A DNA stretch of 64,000 nt, taken from contig NC_087064.1 of NCBI RefSeq assembly GCF_963678635.1, forward strand, positions 17,043,802-17,107,801. The letters are read 5' to 3'. Source of the stretch: Symsagittifera roscoffensis. Its lineage: Eukaryota > Xenacoelomorpha > Acoela > Convolutidae. Below, one piece after another: positions 31,389 through 42,177 of the stretch (the first letter of the stretch is position 1; every line of letters begins with the position of its first letter). A model generated the notes under the pieces. The model searched no databases and was not told the origin of the DNA. It saw only the letters and a list, made by a program, of their open reading frames with translations. Made by a program: the position numbers and the translations under genes.

Positions 31389-33006
31389 CAGGTAAGTATG
31401 AATTAAGTAAATATTACTAACTAATTACAGTATTAAAAACTCACCATTCTTTATTCATGTTTTCCTTAGATTTTTAGCTTTCATCCGACAATCACCTACA
31501 AAAACCACAAAAGAAACAATAAAAATCACAATTTTCATCAAACAATTTTAAAATTCTATTAATCTCTTACACTTATAAATTTCTAAATTTAATATCAATG
31601 CAGTAAATTCATCTCTAATATTTTCCCCCAAAGCAGTAAATCTAATTATGATGAAAATTTGTATCTTAATATTCCCCCATGACTAGCAGTAAATTTCTAA
31701 ATTCTATGTAGTAAATTAAATAAATGCAAATGCAGTACTAACCTTTTGATATTTTCATTCATTCGCACAAAAATTCTATCCACACTCGCACAGCTCGCCC
31801 ACGAAGAATTGTTTAAAATAATGAATTTCAGTTTCAAGTTTTCACACTCAACAACTCTAACATATAATAACATGTTTCAAACTTTCCTTTAACCCGGTTG
31901 GAAAGGAATCATATACTAAACAAAACTAACCAACGCAGCTTACTAAATACCACAAATCATAGAATAACAGCATGACTAAGAAAAGGAAACCAACGGTACC
32001 CAAACCGGATTAACCCAGTTTAAAACTGGATAATTTATTCTTTTGAAGACTATTACAAAGTCTTAGAAAGAAATAATAAAACACAAAAAAGTCGAAAGAC
32101 AAACCCATACCACAAACAATTTGCTTTTTGGAAAAAGTACATAACCAACAAGACATAAGTAAGACCACAACAAACCCAACATAAAACGTTGTCACATAAC
32201 AGGACCCCTCACAAAAACCGCATGAAATCATACTCCCACTCCTGGCCTAACCCACCAGGAAGGACGTCCTGAGCATGCTCTATAGCCGGCCTAACCCACC
32301 GTGCTACACCCACGCTTTGTGACCACACCTCTATTTTTAATAAGAGCTACTCAAGTGTGAGTAACTCTTCAAAATAACCGAACTAAAACAAAAAGCTTTT
32401 GTGAAAACAACTAACTAAAATCATTATTAAAAAATATATTAAACTAATAAAAGTTTTATAAAATGTAAAATCACATGATGCAATACATAGATCAGAATAC
32501 AACACCAAGGACGAACATCAAAAGACAAAACGACCCCACCACACTCGAGAGAGAATGACCAACTACAATCAATATGCCGCTCACAATCACAACTCAAAGG
32601 ATTTAGAGTACGACTTGACCTCGCAGAAAAGGACTTCATTGAACTAGACCAATGACCACCTCGATGACCCAAGTGTACGTACAGATCCGAGTAACCAGGC
32701 ATCCCCTCCACGCACAATCTCCACGCCATTCCCAAGCTAGATCAGACACAAAAGAAGTTCTCCCCGAAGAACAGAAAAACCTGACATAGCCAACCATTCT
32801 GAAATCAGAATTGATTTTGTTGCAGAGACTCAGTCGTTGTCACAAGAAGAACACAACGTCTTATGTCCCTAACTCCAGCTTCCTGAAACTTCTTTAACAA
32901 AGAAGAAGCGGAAGAAAATTATGATGTTCACCAAATACCAACGTCCATCATCCATCCTTGAATTACAGAAGAACTGTTCTAAAAAACTCTGTAAAACCCG
33001 GATGGG
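31389..33006 (+). other. Element 1 3' untranslated region
   Basis: About 1.6 kb without a convincing ORF between the last stop and the 3' LTR. It starts with a strong donor-like ACAG|GTAAGT at 31388-31397 and contains a duplicated 'ggcctaacccacc' near 32240-32300. The polypurine tract expected just before the LTR is poor: only ggatggg directly abuts it. The stretch 32560-33000 is less A/C-skewed than the rest of the element. Confidence 0.5.
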
Positions 33007-33416
33007 TGGAACCTGATCTAAACTATATTTTATGATTGGATAAATTAAATGTTTTACCAATGTAAAGTATTTAATATTAACCAATCACGATCCATCTAAC
33101 TAACAACCCACTTATTTGTAAGTGCTGAAGTTACTTGTAATTTCAGCACCAGAGAGATTTGAATTTAACTTAGAAATTAGTTGGACTCTCCCGAGCACTT
33201 CAGCAGCCGCAATAAACCAGTATACCCTAGATCTATTGAGCCTAGCAGAGACTAGTTAAACAACCTGAGACTAGATAGTATAAGAGTAAGATTAGGATCG
33301 GTATTAGACTAAGAAGTTGCACGAATCTATCCGGCCGAAAATAAGATAGCGTGACGAGCAGACGGTGTACCCTATCCGAAATTACTCTATGAGTTAACCA
33401 ACTCGGTTCTAACTCA
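33007..33416 (+). repeat. 3' LTR of element 1 (410 bp)
   Basis: Matches the 5' LTR (14497-14906) base for base as far as I can read. It is followed by ATTG (33417-33420), the right target duplication. Confidence 0.95.
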
Positions 33417-33555
33417 ATTGCGTTAATCACTCTTTTCCAACTGTCAGTTGGCCATGTTTTTAAAACTTCAAAGCTCTTACATGACTCTAAAGTCTCCGAA
33501 GCTAACACAAAAATAAACCTCATGAGCAAAACAACTTCTTTGATTTCTATTTTAG

Positions 33556-33692
33556 GGAAGTACGTGGAGTACAGGACTTCCCACTATCACGAGGACTGTT
33601 TCCTGTGTGCAAAGTGTCGCAAACAGATAGGGCAGGGCAAATTCTCAGTCACCGCCAACGGTTTCTTCTGCACACTCTGCAAAAAGCTGTGA
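33556..33692 (+). CDS. Two-LIM protein gene, exon 3 (terminal)
   Basis: Starts after an acceptor (ttctattttag, AG at 33554-33555) in phase 1, matching exon 2, and ends at TGA (33690-33692). It completes LIM domain 2: YHEDC, CAKC and a final CTLC, with the stop four codons after the last zinc ligand. The three exons sum to 360 bases, which gives a 119-residue protein of two adjacent LIM domains and nothing else. The exon lies just past the right end of the retrotransposon, and the insertion did not damage any splice signal I can see. The 3' side faces the CCDC12-like gene about 300 bp away. Confidence 0.85.
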
Positions 33693-33990
33693 ACTAAATT
33701 CAACTGAAATCTTCAGTGCAATTACTAACAAATACACGAATACAATTTTGAACTCACTCACAAAATTTATGTACATGAAAACTACGCTGCATAGAATAAC
33801 ACTTGCATATTTGCCCAGCTCAAGTTTGTGGTATAAATGTTTTAATTCCACGTGAATTCCGCCTTGTTGCTTTTTTCCCCTTCAAATCTTTTTTGCTCTT
33901 TCTAGCATTACCGCCTTCAGCCACAAAACTTTCTCCACCTGTGAACTCGCTTTTGAAAACTGACAAATTTTCTGAAAATTCAAATGCGCT
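33693..33990. other. Shared 3' region of two convergent genes
   Basis: The 298 bp between the stop codons of the LIM gene (plus) and the CCDC12-like gene (minus) must hold both 3' ends. I see only variant polyadenylation hexamers (for example gtataaatg near 33830 on plus and a catAAAtt-type site near 33768 on minus), so the untranslated regions may overlap. Confidence 0.4.
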
Positions 33991-34422
33991 TCATTCGTCC
34001 ATTGCCTCTTGGTTATCATTTGAAGCTTCCTTCTGCAATCTTTCTCTCACTATCTCCGCAATCGCCTTTTCTGTCCTCCTTTCTAGCTTTCGTAACTTGG
34101 GTTCAATTGCCCGCTTCAAATCCCAATCAGGCTTCTTTGGAGCCAAATCTGAAAAATCGATGTTCTCCAGGGTTCTCAGATGTCTATTGGCTACCTCGGA
34201 TTCGACCGTTTCTGAGACGTCTACTGGTTGTGCTGATCCAAACATCTGTTTTTTCAAGGTGTCTGAAGTTGGTTGGTAGCTCCTAAATTTCGGTTTCACC
34301 GATTCTGTAGCATTATTGTTTGTGTCATCATTTGCATCTTTCTCTTCTTCGGTTTTCTTTAATTTGGATCTAAGAGCCAGAAGCTCTTCTTTTCTTTTTC
34401 TTGAAATGTCAAATATACTCAT
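33991..34422 (-). CDS. CCDC12: CCDC12/cwf18-like spliceosome-associated protein (143 aa)
   Basis: This intact single-exon ORF ends with the conserved cwf18/CCDC12 block: DLAPKKPDWDLKRAIEPKL, then a basic helix (RRTEKAIAEIVRERLQK). The N-terminal helix (KRKEELLALRSKLKK) and middle region also fit the family. An in-frame TAA lies directly before the ATG, fixing the start if there is no upstream exon. The length is close to the roughly 160 residues of animal CCDC12. In yeast and human systems this family joins the activated spliceosome, so a nuclear role in pre-mRNA splicing is expected. The gene lies inside the giant intron of the oxidoreductase gene, on the same strand, and converges on the LIM gene. 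Confidence 0.9.
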   Translation of the reverse strand: MSIFDISRKRKEELLALRSKLKKTEEEKDANDDTNNNATESVKPKFRSYQPTSDTLKKQMFGSAQPVDVSETVESEVANRHLRTLENIDFSDLAPKKPDWDLKRAIEPKLRKLERRTEKAIAEIVRERLQKEASNDNQEAMDE

Positions 34423-35640
34423 TTAAATCTGAAAGTGCTCAAACCTTTAAAACGCTGGACGGCTAAGATCTAGGAAATAAAAATCATATCTTCCGGATCA
34501 TTTAGAACCAAAACGTCCGTAGAATTAACTTACATTCAATGTGACTTATGTTCTTGACATTACTGATATTAGCTAGACCAAGAAAGGACTAAAAACACAG
34601 TCACCGGAGCAGGTCACAAAAACATGCGGGGCAACATAAAACGGCGGAAAGAGAGCGCCCGAAAAACATTTGAAACAAAAAACTCGGTCATAACTTAACC
34701 AGAGGTGAAGCAAGCAAAAGAGCGGTAAAATTGAGCTCTTCAAACATACGCAAATACGTCATGACAGAAAAAGAAAATCTAGGAAAAGAAAGATTCGAAA
34801 CCCAGCCTCTGGCTGATAACAATGAACTAATAAAGACAAACTTTACAAGGACAAACAAGAATAGCCAGTTACTGTGAAAGTAGCACAGAATGTTCTGATC
34901 ATAATCATGAAAAAATACCAAAAAGTTTTCTTTTAGTTTTCGTTAAATTAGTGTCATTTATAGTGGATGGTGTGATTCGAGGACAATATGAACGCGTCAA
35001 AAATTAGCGAATTAGGCATGATCGACAACATTTGTCTTCAAACTTTTTGCACAATAACGTTTAAAAAAGTCTTTTTTTATGTAGTTCGAATCCCGACTGA
35101 AAGGGCTTTAATATGATACGAGCCGGACCTATCTGCCACGTCGATTGATGATGACTTCTGACAATTTCGAGCCACATGCTGTTCTTGGGACAGAGTCAGT
35201 TATTCGTGGATCCCAATAGAACAAATTGGTTGACGAGAATGACTATCTGGCTGACACGATAGAGTCAACTGCACAGAACAGTGCAGCTGAAACCAACAAA
35301 CAGATAGCGAAGTTCTTCGCAAGGTCAGAACACTATTTTTGGCTCAACGGAAAGAACTTGCCTAGTAACAAAACCCTTTGAAGCACAATTTTCCAATGAA
35401 ACTCTGCCACAGTTTCAGGAAAGACAGAAGATCGACAGAACAGCAGCTAAAGTAATAAAAAAGAATGCCGCAGTGAAGATCACAGTAATTATAGAAAATG
35501 GCAAAGAATATTTCGCCGGAAAATAGAAAATCGAGCAGGAAAGGCAAATGATAAACGGAAAACCTAATAAAATGTAGCTTATCAGGTGCCAGAAGACTTT
35601 TCAGGCAAGAGATTGGATGAGTAAATTTTATCAAAACACT
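34423..35640. other. Intron sequence with repeat fragments, no gene
   Basis: AT-rich sequence. A SINE-like piece (gttcgaatcccgactg...gggctttaatatgata) at about 35085-35115 resembles that at 7015-7050. The CCDC12-like promoter should lie just right of 34422, but no clear motif was seen. Confidence 0.45.
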
Positions 35641-35745
35641 GATTTCAACGTCATAGATGAGGGAAGTGTTTCGGCGTTTTAGAGCCTAGTGACATTAAGT
35701 TTGCAGGCGAACTGAGTTCATGGAAAGAGCTTTGTTTTTGCACCA

Positions 35746-35990
35746 GTGAAGAATACAGGCCAAACGACAATTGAAAAACGCTGGGTACTGATCTCGAAGA
35801 TAACCGAAGATGGCGCTTTGGGGCGCCGAGTAGTTTCACGTGGTTTCATGGATCAAAACATTTCTCAATAGCTTCTCGAGAAATTATCAAGCTGTTTTTC
35901 TCCGTAGCCAGTAATCACAGTTGGAAAATCAGCAGTTTGGATATCAAAACCGCATTTTTCAGTGATTCTCTCGCTCGTGACAAGAGATTG
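35746..35990 (+). pseudogene. Ty1/copia-type reverse transcriptase relic
   Basis: In one frame, 35746-35862 reads like the N-terminal RT region of copia elements (EKRWVLISKITEDG, then RRVVSRGFMDQ). After a frameshift, 35892-35980 reads W-K-I-S-S-L-D-I-K-T-A-F-F, matching RT motif A of the same group. Stops and frame changes surround both pieces and no LTR was found, so this is an old fragment. It may extend from about 35640 to 36130. Confidence 0.65.
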
Positions 35991-36129
35991 CGCATCGACA
36001 TTACAGCTATCAAAAAATATCGCATTGAAAAGGTTTGGCGGTAAAACGGTTCCTACTCATTTGCAATTATCATATAGCTTACTTAACAAAAAAATCTGCT
36101 GTATAAGCAAAATTAATTAGCGTCATCGA

Positions 36130-36827
36130 AACCGGCATACTTGAAAGTCTGATTGCTTACAGAGACGCTGCTTGCATCACCTGCTGAAACTCGATATCTT
36201 TACGGTCAAACAATGTTATAAACCCCGCAATGGGTCGAACATTAAAATTCAATAACAAAATAGGCAGTTAGCTAAGTACGCAACTTGTCTTGAAATTGTT
36301 GTCTTGTAAGAGTTGTAAATCAGAAAATTTATGCATATTTTTATTCAGATATTAGATTGTACATGGTGCCTCATTTCATTGTTTTTCAGAAACAATTTTA
36401 ACAAAAATTGTAAAGAAATTGATAACTTTGAGAAAATTCAAGATCTAGATTAGAGTTCGTTTAAAGACGTATTATGAAGTGAAACGCCTTCAAATTTTCC
36501 AGGGACTACTACTACTAATGCGTTAATTTCCAAAAGAATATTTAATCATTTAGTACCTCTATTCAAAATTGAATGGCTTGTTGTTTTAGTTTTACAATTT
36601 GGAAGCTCAAAGCAACATTTTTTTGGTTTTCGCATTTTATACGTGAATTCTCTTAATCTATAAAAACTAAAAAAGATAGATAAAAAAGGTCGATAAAAAA
36701 GATAGATAAACAGATAGATAAAAAAAGAAGGCAAAATGATAGATAAAACATGTTAAAAGCTCTTAAACATGTCAACATAGGGAACTCTAAAACATGGCTG
36801 GAAATGTCTAGCTCAATTTAAAAAATA
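36130..36827. other. AT-rich intron sequence, no gene
   Basis: No coding motif. Contains a short GATA-rich microsatellite (imperfect 'gatagataaa' repeats, about 36675-36745). Confidence 0.45.
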
Positions 36828-36939
36828 CTAGCGTTTAACGCACCTTCGGTGCTTCGAAATTTTTCGACAGCTCATGAAAAATCGCATATATTGGAAACAA
36901 CATCTGCAAACTTTTAGTGTACTCAGACTGCACCCAAGT

Positions 36940-39900
36940 ACAGGGTTGGTAATTTCGAACTGTTGAATTTTTTATACCCCATTTTAAAAGCGTCATCTCG
37001 AAAACTTAATGGACCTCTGGAGAAATTTAGAGGCCAGATTTGCAACCACTGAGAGTCCCAAAATTTTGTGAATTTTTTTAAATCTAAGTTTCCCGAAAAA
37101 AAAGAAGAAAAAAAACGTCTTATTTCGGAAACTAAAAGGATTTGAGCATTCATATTAAGAGGCAAGATTTGAAACGCCTGGGTACGCTGACAATAAGGTT
37201 GTATCTTCATCAAGTTAGTAGTTTCAACTTTTGTACGCTGACAATAAGTTTTCTGATTTGTACGCTGACAATAAGGTTGTATCTTCATCAAGTTAGTAGT
37301 TTCCAATTTTTTGAATTTCTTTGTAGATAAGTTCTTCGAGAAATTTAAAAAAAATCAAAAAACGTCACATCTCGGAAACTAAAAGCATTTGAGAAGGCGC
37401 GCTTAGCAGTCGCATGTGGCAAGATTTGCAACTCTTTAGAGTACCCTGACAACACCGAATTATAGCGTTGGAAATTTCGAGTTTCGAGAAATAATTAATT
37501 TAAACTTTCTGAAGTTTTCTGAAAATTTTTGAAAAAATCACAAAAAACTTCATATCTCAAAAACTACAAAGAATTGAGCATTCATACTTGGAGGCAAGAT
37601 TCGCAATCTTTGGGAGTACTCTGACAGGACTTAACTACAGGGTTGGGAATTTCAGATTTTTAAAAACTAATAATAATTTAAGTTTTAAAATTTTTGAAAA
37701 AATCACAAAAAACATCATATCTCGAATACTACTAAGAATTGAGCAGTTATATTTGGAGGCAAGATTCGCAATCTTTGAGAGTAATCTGACAAGACATAAC
37801 TACAGGGTTGAGAATTTCAGATTTTGCAAAAAAAAATTAAAATAAGTTTTCTGAAAATTTTATGAAAAAATCACAAGAAACGTCATATCTCGAAAACTAC
37901 AAGGATTTGAACAGTCATACTTGGAGGCAAGATTCGCAATATTTGAGAGTATTCTGACAGGACATAACTACAGGGTTCGGAATTTCAGATTTTTAAAAAC
38001 TAATAATAATTAAAGATTTCTGAAAATTTTTGAAAAAATCACAAAAAACATCATATCTCGAAAACTACAAAGAATTGAGCAGTCATACTTGGAGGCAAGA
38101 TTCGCAATCTTTGAGAGTAATCTGACAAGACATAACTACAGGGTTGGGAATTTCAGATTTTTAAAAACTAATAATTTAAGTTTTCTGAAAAGTTTTGAAA
38201 ATCACAAAAAACATCATATCTCGAAACTTACTGAGAATTGAGCAGTCATACTTGGAGGCAAGATTCGCAATCTTTGAGAATACTCTGACAGGACCCAACT
38301 ACAGGGTTGGGAATTTCAGATTTTGCAAAAAAAAAATTAAAATAAGTTTTCTGAAAATTTTTTGAAAAAATCACAAAAAACGTCATATCTGATGTCTCGA
38401 AAACTACAAGGATTTGAACAGTCATATTTGGAGACAAGATTTGTTACTCCTAAGAGTACTCTGACAGCACCCAACTACAGGGTTGGTAATTTCGAACTGT
38501 TGAATTTTTTATACCCCATTTTAAAAGCGTCATCTCGAAAACTTAATGGACCTCTGGAGAAATTTAGAGGCCAGATTTGCAACCACTGAGAGTCCCAAAA
38601 TTTTGTGAATTTTTTTAAATCTAAGTTTCCCGAAAAAAAAGAAGAAAAAAAACGTCTTATTTCGGAAACTAAAAGGATTTGAGCATTCATATTAAGAGGC
38701 AAGATTTGAAACGCCTGGGTACGCTGACAATAAGGTTGTATCTTCATCAAGTTAGTAGTTTCAACTTTTGTACGCTGACAATAAGTTTTCTGATTTGTAC
38801 GCTGACAATAAGGTTGTATCTTCATCAAGTTAGTAGTTTCCAATTTTTTGAATTTCTTTGTAGATAAGTTCTTCGAGAAATTTAAAAAAAATCAAAAAAC
38901 GTCACATCTCGGAAACTAAAAGCATTTGAGAAGGCGCGCTTAGCAGTCGCATGTGGCAAGATTTGCAACTCTTTAGAGTACCCTGACAACACCGAATTAT
39001 AGCGTTGGAAATTTCGAGTTTCGAGAAATAATTAATTTAAACTTTCTGAAGTTTTCTGAAAATTTTTGAAAAAATCACAAAAAACTTCATATCTCAAAAA
39101 CTACAAAGAATTGAGCATTCATACTTGGAGGCAAGATTCGCAATCTTTGGGAGTACTCTGACAGGACTTAACTACAGGGTTGGGAATTTCAGATTTTTAA
39201 AAACTAATAATAATTTAAGTTTTAAAATTTTTGAAAAAATCACAAAAAACATCATATCTCGAATACTACTAAGAATTGAGCAGTTATATTTGGAGGCAAG
39301 ATTCGCAATCTTTGAGAATACTCTGACAGCACCCAACTACAGGGTTGAGAATTTCAGATTTTGCAAAAAAAAATTAAAATAAGTTTTCTGAAAATTTTAT
39401 GAAAAAATCACAAGAAACGTCATATCTCGAAAACTACAAGGATTTGAACAGTCATACTTGGAGGCAAGATTCGCAATATTTGAGAGTATTCTGACAGGAC
39501 ATAACTACAGGGTTCGGAATTTCAGATTTTTAAAAACTAATAATAATTAAAGATTTCTGAAAATTTTTGAAAAAATCACAAAAAATATCATATCTCGAAA
39601 ACTACAAAGAATTGAGCAGTCATACTTGGAGGCAAGATTCGCAATCTTTGAGAGTAATCTGACAAGACATAACTACAGGGTTGGGAATTTCAGATTTTTA
39701 AAAACTAATAATTTAAGTTTTCTGAAAAGTTTTGAAAATCACAAAAAACATCATATCTCGAAACTTACTGAGAATTGAGCAGTCATACTTGGAGGCAAGA
39801 TTCGCAATCTTTGAGAATACTCTGACAGGACCCAACTACAGGGTTGGGAATTTCAGATTTTGCAAAAAAAAAATTAAAATAAGTTTTCTGAAAATTTTTT

Positions 39901-40018
39901 GAAAAAATCACAAAAAACGTCATATCTGATGTCTCGAAAACTACAAGGATTTGAACAGTCATATTTGGAGACAAGATTTGTTACTCCTAAGAGTACTCTG
40001 ACAGCACCCAACTACAGG
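36940..40018 (+). repeat. Two-copy tandem duplication, unit about 1,537 bp, inside Helitron 2
   Basis: Sequence from about 36940 to 38480 repeats nearly exactly at about 38480-40018; matching points such as 37142/38679 and 38246/39783 are 1,537 bp apart. The unit holds several 160-180-bp satellite monomers plus an odd 'gtacgctgacaataag' trio. Only a few bases differ between the copies (for example around 39320). Confidence 0.85.
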
Positions 40019-41700
40019 GTTGGGAACTTCAGATTTTTAAAAACTAATTTAATTTTTCTGAAAATTTTTGAAAATCACAAAAAACATCATATCTCGAAAA
40101 CTACAAAGAATTGAGCAGTCATATTTGGAGGCAAGATTCGCAATCTTTGAGAATACTCTGACAGGACCCAACTACAGTGTTGGGAATTTCAGATTTTCCG
40201 AAAAAAAATACATATAAGTTTTCTGAAAATTTTTTGAAAAAATCACAAAAAACGTCATATCTGATATCTCGAAAACTACAAGGATTTGAACAGTCATATT
40301 TGGAGACAAGATTTGTTACTCCTAAGAGTACTCTGACAGCACCCAACTACAGGGTTGGGAACTTCAGATTTTTAAAAACTAATAATTTAATTTTTCTGAA
40401 AATTTTTGAAAATCACAAAAAACATCATATCTCGAAAACTACAAAGAATTGAGCAGTCATATTTGGAGGCAAGATTCGCAATCTTTGAGAATACTCTGAC
40501 AGGACCCAACTACAGTGTTGGGAATTTCAGATTTTCCGAAAAAAAACAAATATAATTTTTCTGAAAATTTTTGAAAATCACAAAAAACATCATATCTCGA
40601 AAACTACAAAGAATTGAGCAGTCATATTTGGAGGCAAGATTCGCAATCTTTGAGAATACTCTGACAGGACCCAACTACAGAGTTGGGAATTTCAGATTTT
40701 GCGAAAAAAAATTAATATAAGTTTTCAGAAAACTTTTTTGAAAAAATCACAAAAAACGTCATATCTGATATCTCGAAAACTACAAGGATTTGAACAGTCA
40801 TATTTGGAGACAAGATTTGTTACTCCTAAGAGTACTCTGACAGCACCCAACTACAGGGTTGGGAACTTCAGATTTTTAAAAACTAATTTAATTTTTCTGA
40901 AAATTTTTGAAAATCACAAAAAACATCATATCTCGAAAACTACAAAGAATTGAGCAGTCATATTTGGAGGCAAGATTCGCAATCTTTGAGAATACTCTGA
41001 CAGGACCCAACTACAGTGTTGGGAATTTCAGATTTTCCGAAAAAAAATACATATAAGTTTTCTGAAAATTTTTTGAAAAAATCACAAAAAACGTCATATC
41101 TGATATCTCGAAAACTACAAGGATTTGAACAGTCATATTTGGAGACAAGATTTGTTACTCCTAAGAGTACTCTGACAGCACCCAACTACAGGGTTGGGAA
41201 CTTCAGATTTTTAAAAACTAATAATTTAATTTTTCTGAAAATTTTTGAAAATCACAAAAAACATCATATCTCGAAAACTACAAAGAATTGAGCAGTCATA
41301 TTTGGAGGCAAGATTCGCAATCTTTGAGAATACTCTGACAGGACCCAACTACAGTGTTGGGAATTTCAGATTTTCCGAAAAAAAACAAATATAATTTTTC
41401 TGAAAATTTTTGAAAATCACAAAAAACATCATATCTCGAAAACTACAAAGAATTGAGCAGTCATATTTGGAGGCAAGATTCGCAATCTTTGAGAATACTC
41501 TGACAGGACCCAACTACAGAGTTGGGAATTTCAGATTTTGCGAAAAAAAATTAATATAAGTTTTCAGAAAACTTTTTTGAAAAAATCACAAAAAACGTCA
41601 TATCTGATATCTCGAAAACTACAAGGATTTGAACAGTTATATTTGGAGACAAGATTTGTTACTCCTTAGAGTACTCTGACAGCACCCAACTACAGGGTTG
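40019..41700 (+). repeat. Two-copy tandem duplication, unit about 839 bp, inside Helitron 2
   Basis: Directly after the 1.5-kb duplication, a second higher-order unit repeats: 40119/40958 and 40177/41016 are both 839 bp apart. Each unit is a chain of the same satellite monomers ('caggacccaactacag', 'tatctcgaaaactacaa', 'gcagtcatatttggag'). Confidence 0.85.
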
Positions 41701-42014
41701 GGAACTTCAAGTTTTGTGAATTATTTTGTTATTTGAAATTTCTGAAAATTTTTGAAAAAATCTCAAAAATCGTCTTATCTCGTTAACTAAAATGATTCGG
41801 GCATTCAAAATTGGAGGCCAAAATCGCAACCCCTAATTCGACATTGGGCTGTTTAATTTAAACTCGGTAAAATAACCACTAAAATCAAATTGGCAAATCG
41901 AAAAAAAATTCTTAACCATTATAATATACGATATAGCTTAAACATGCAAAAACAATACGTTGAAAAAGCTTAAACAAGGCGAGATAGTGAAGCCCGCCTT
42001 TAAATATATAATAG

Positions 42015-42128
42015 ATATCACTCAACCCAGACCGATGATTATTTGTGGTACCTGATTTTGCGTAGAAAACAAAAACACTAAACACACCCGAATACAAAGC
42101 TCCTCCCCATTTTTCAAATGGTCGGAAC
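42015..42128 (+). repeat. Dispersed repeat, copy B
   Basis: Matches 7050-7166 in ordered words (atcactcaac, ccgatgattatttgtgg, acacccgaatacaaag, atggtcggaac). The Helitron 5' end abuts it, so Helitron 2 probably inserted into a copy of this repeat. Confidence 0.6.
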
Positions 42129-42177
42129 AGCATTATTTAAAGCTAAATCGCATTTAATGATCATCTGATTGACTCAC

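Larger units (their letters stand above)
14497..33416 (+). mobile_element. Giant Ty3/gypsy LTR retrotransposon with Env-like ORF (element 1), 18,920 bp
   Basis: Two 410-bp LTRs that I read as identical bound the element, and ATTG flanks it on both sides (14493-14496 and 33417-33420). The order protease, RT, RNase H, integrase assigns it to Ty3/gypsy. Inside are a 1.25-kb leader, a small basic ORF, Gag-protease, Pol in another frame, and a 6.5-kb 3' block with two tiny membrane ORFs, an ATG-less ORF, an Env-like glycoprotein and a final 601-residue ORF. About 1.6 kb of non-coding sequence precedes the 3' LTR. No ORF is broken. Length is two to three times that of typical Ty3/gypsy elements. 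The coding strand is strongly A- and C-rich and poor in G. It is inserted in sense orientation in LIM intron 2. Identical LTRs imply a very recent insertion. Confidence 0.95.
36828..42015 (-). mobile_element. Helitron-like element 2 with expanded satellite core (5,188 bp)
   Basis: On the minus strand it starts A|TCTATTATATATTTAAAGG (42015 downward) and ends in a hairpin (GCACC/GGTGC around 36842-36854) about 10 nt before terminal CTAG|T. The flanking A and T are the standard Helitron target. Both ends match those of 10358-11889 (shared GGCGGGCTTCACTATCTCGCC-like 5' region and CGTTAAACGCTAG-like 3' end). The inside is a tandem array with a unit of about 160-180 bp and no Rep/helicase, so the element is non-autonomous. 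It is more than three times longer than copy 1 because the array has expanded by large internal duplications. Confidence 0.8.

Noticed and set aside
36923-41291. Dozens of 60-130-codon frames inside the Helitron satellite
   Set aside because: They recur with the satellite monomers and start or stop at arbitrary points; they are by-products of the repeat.
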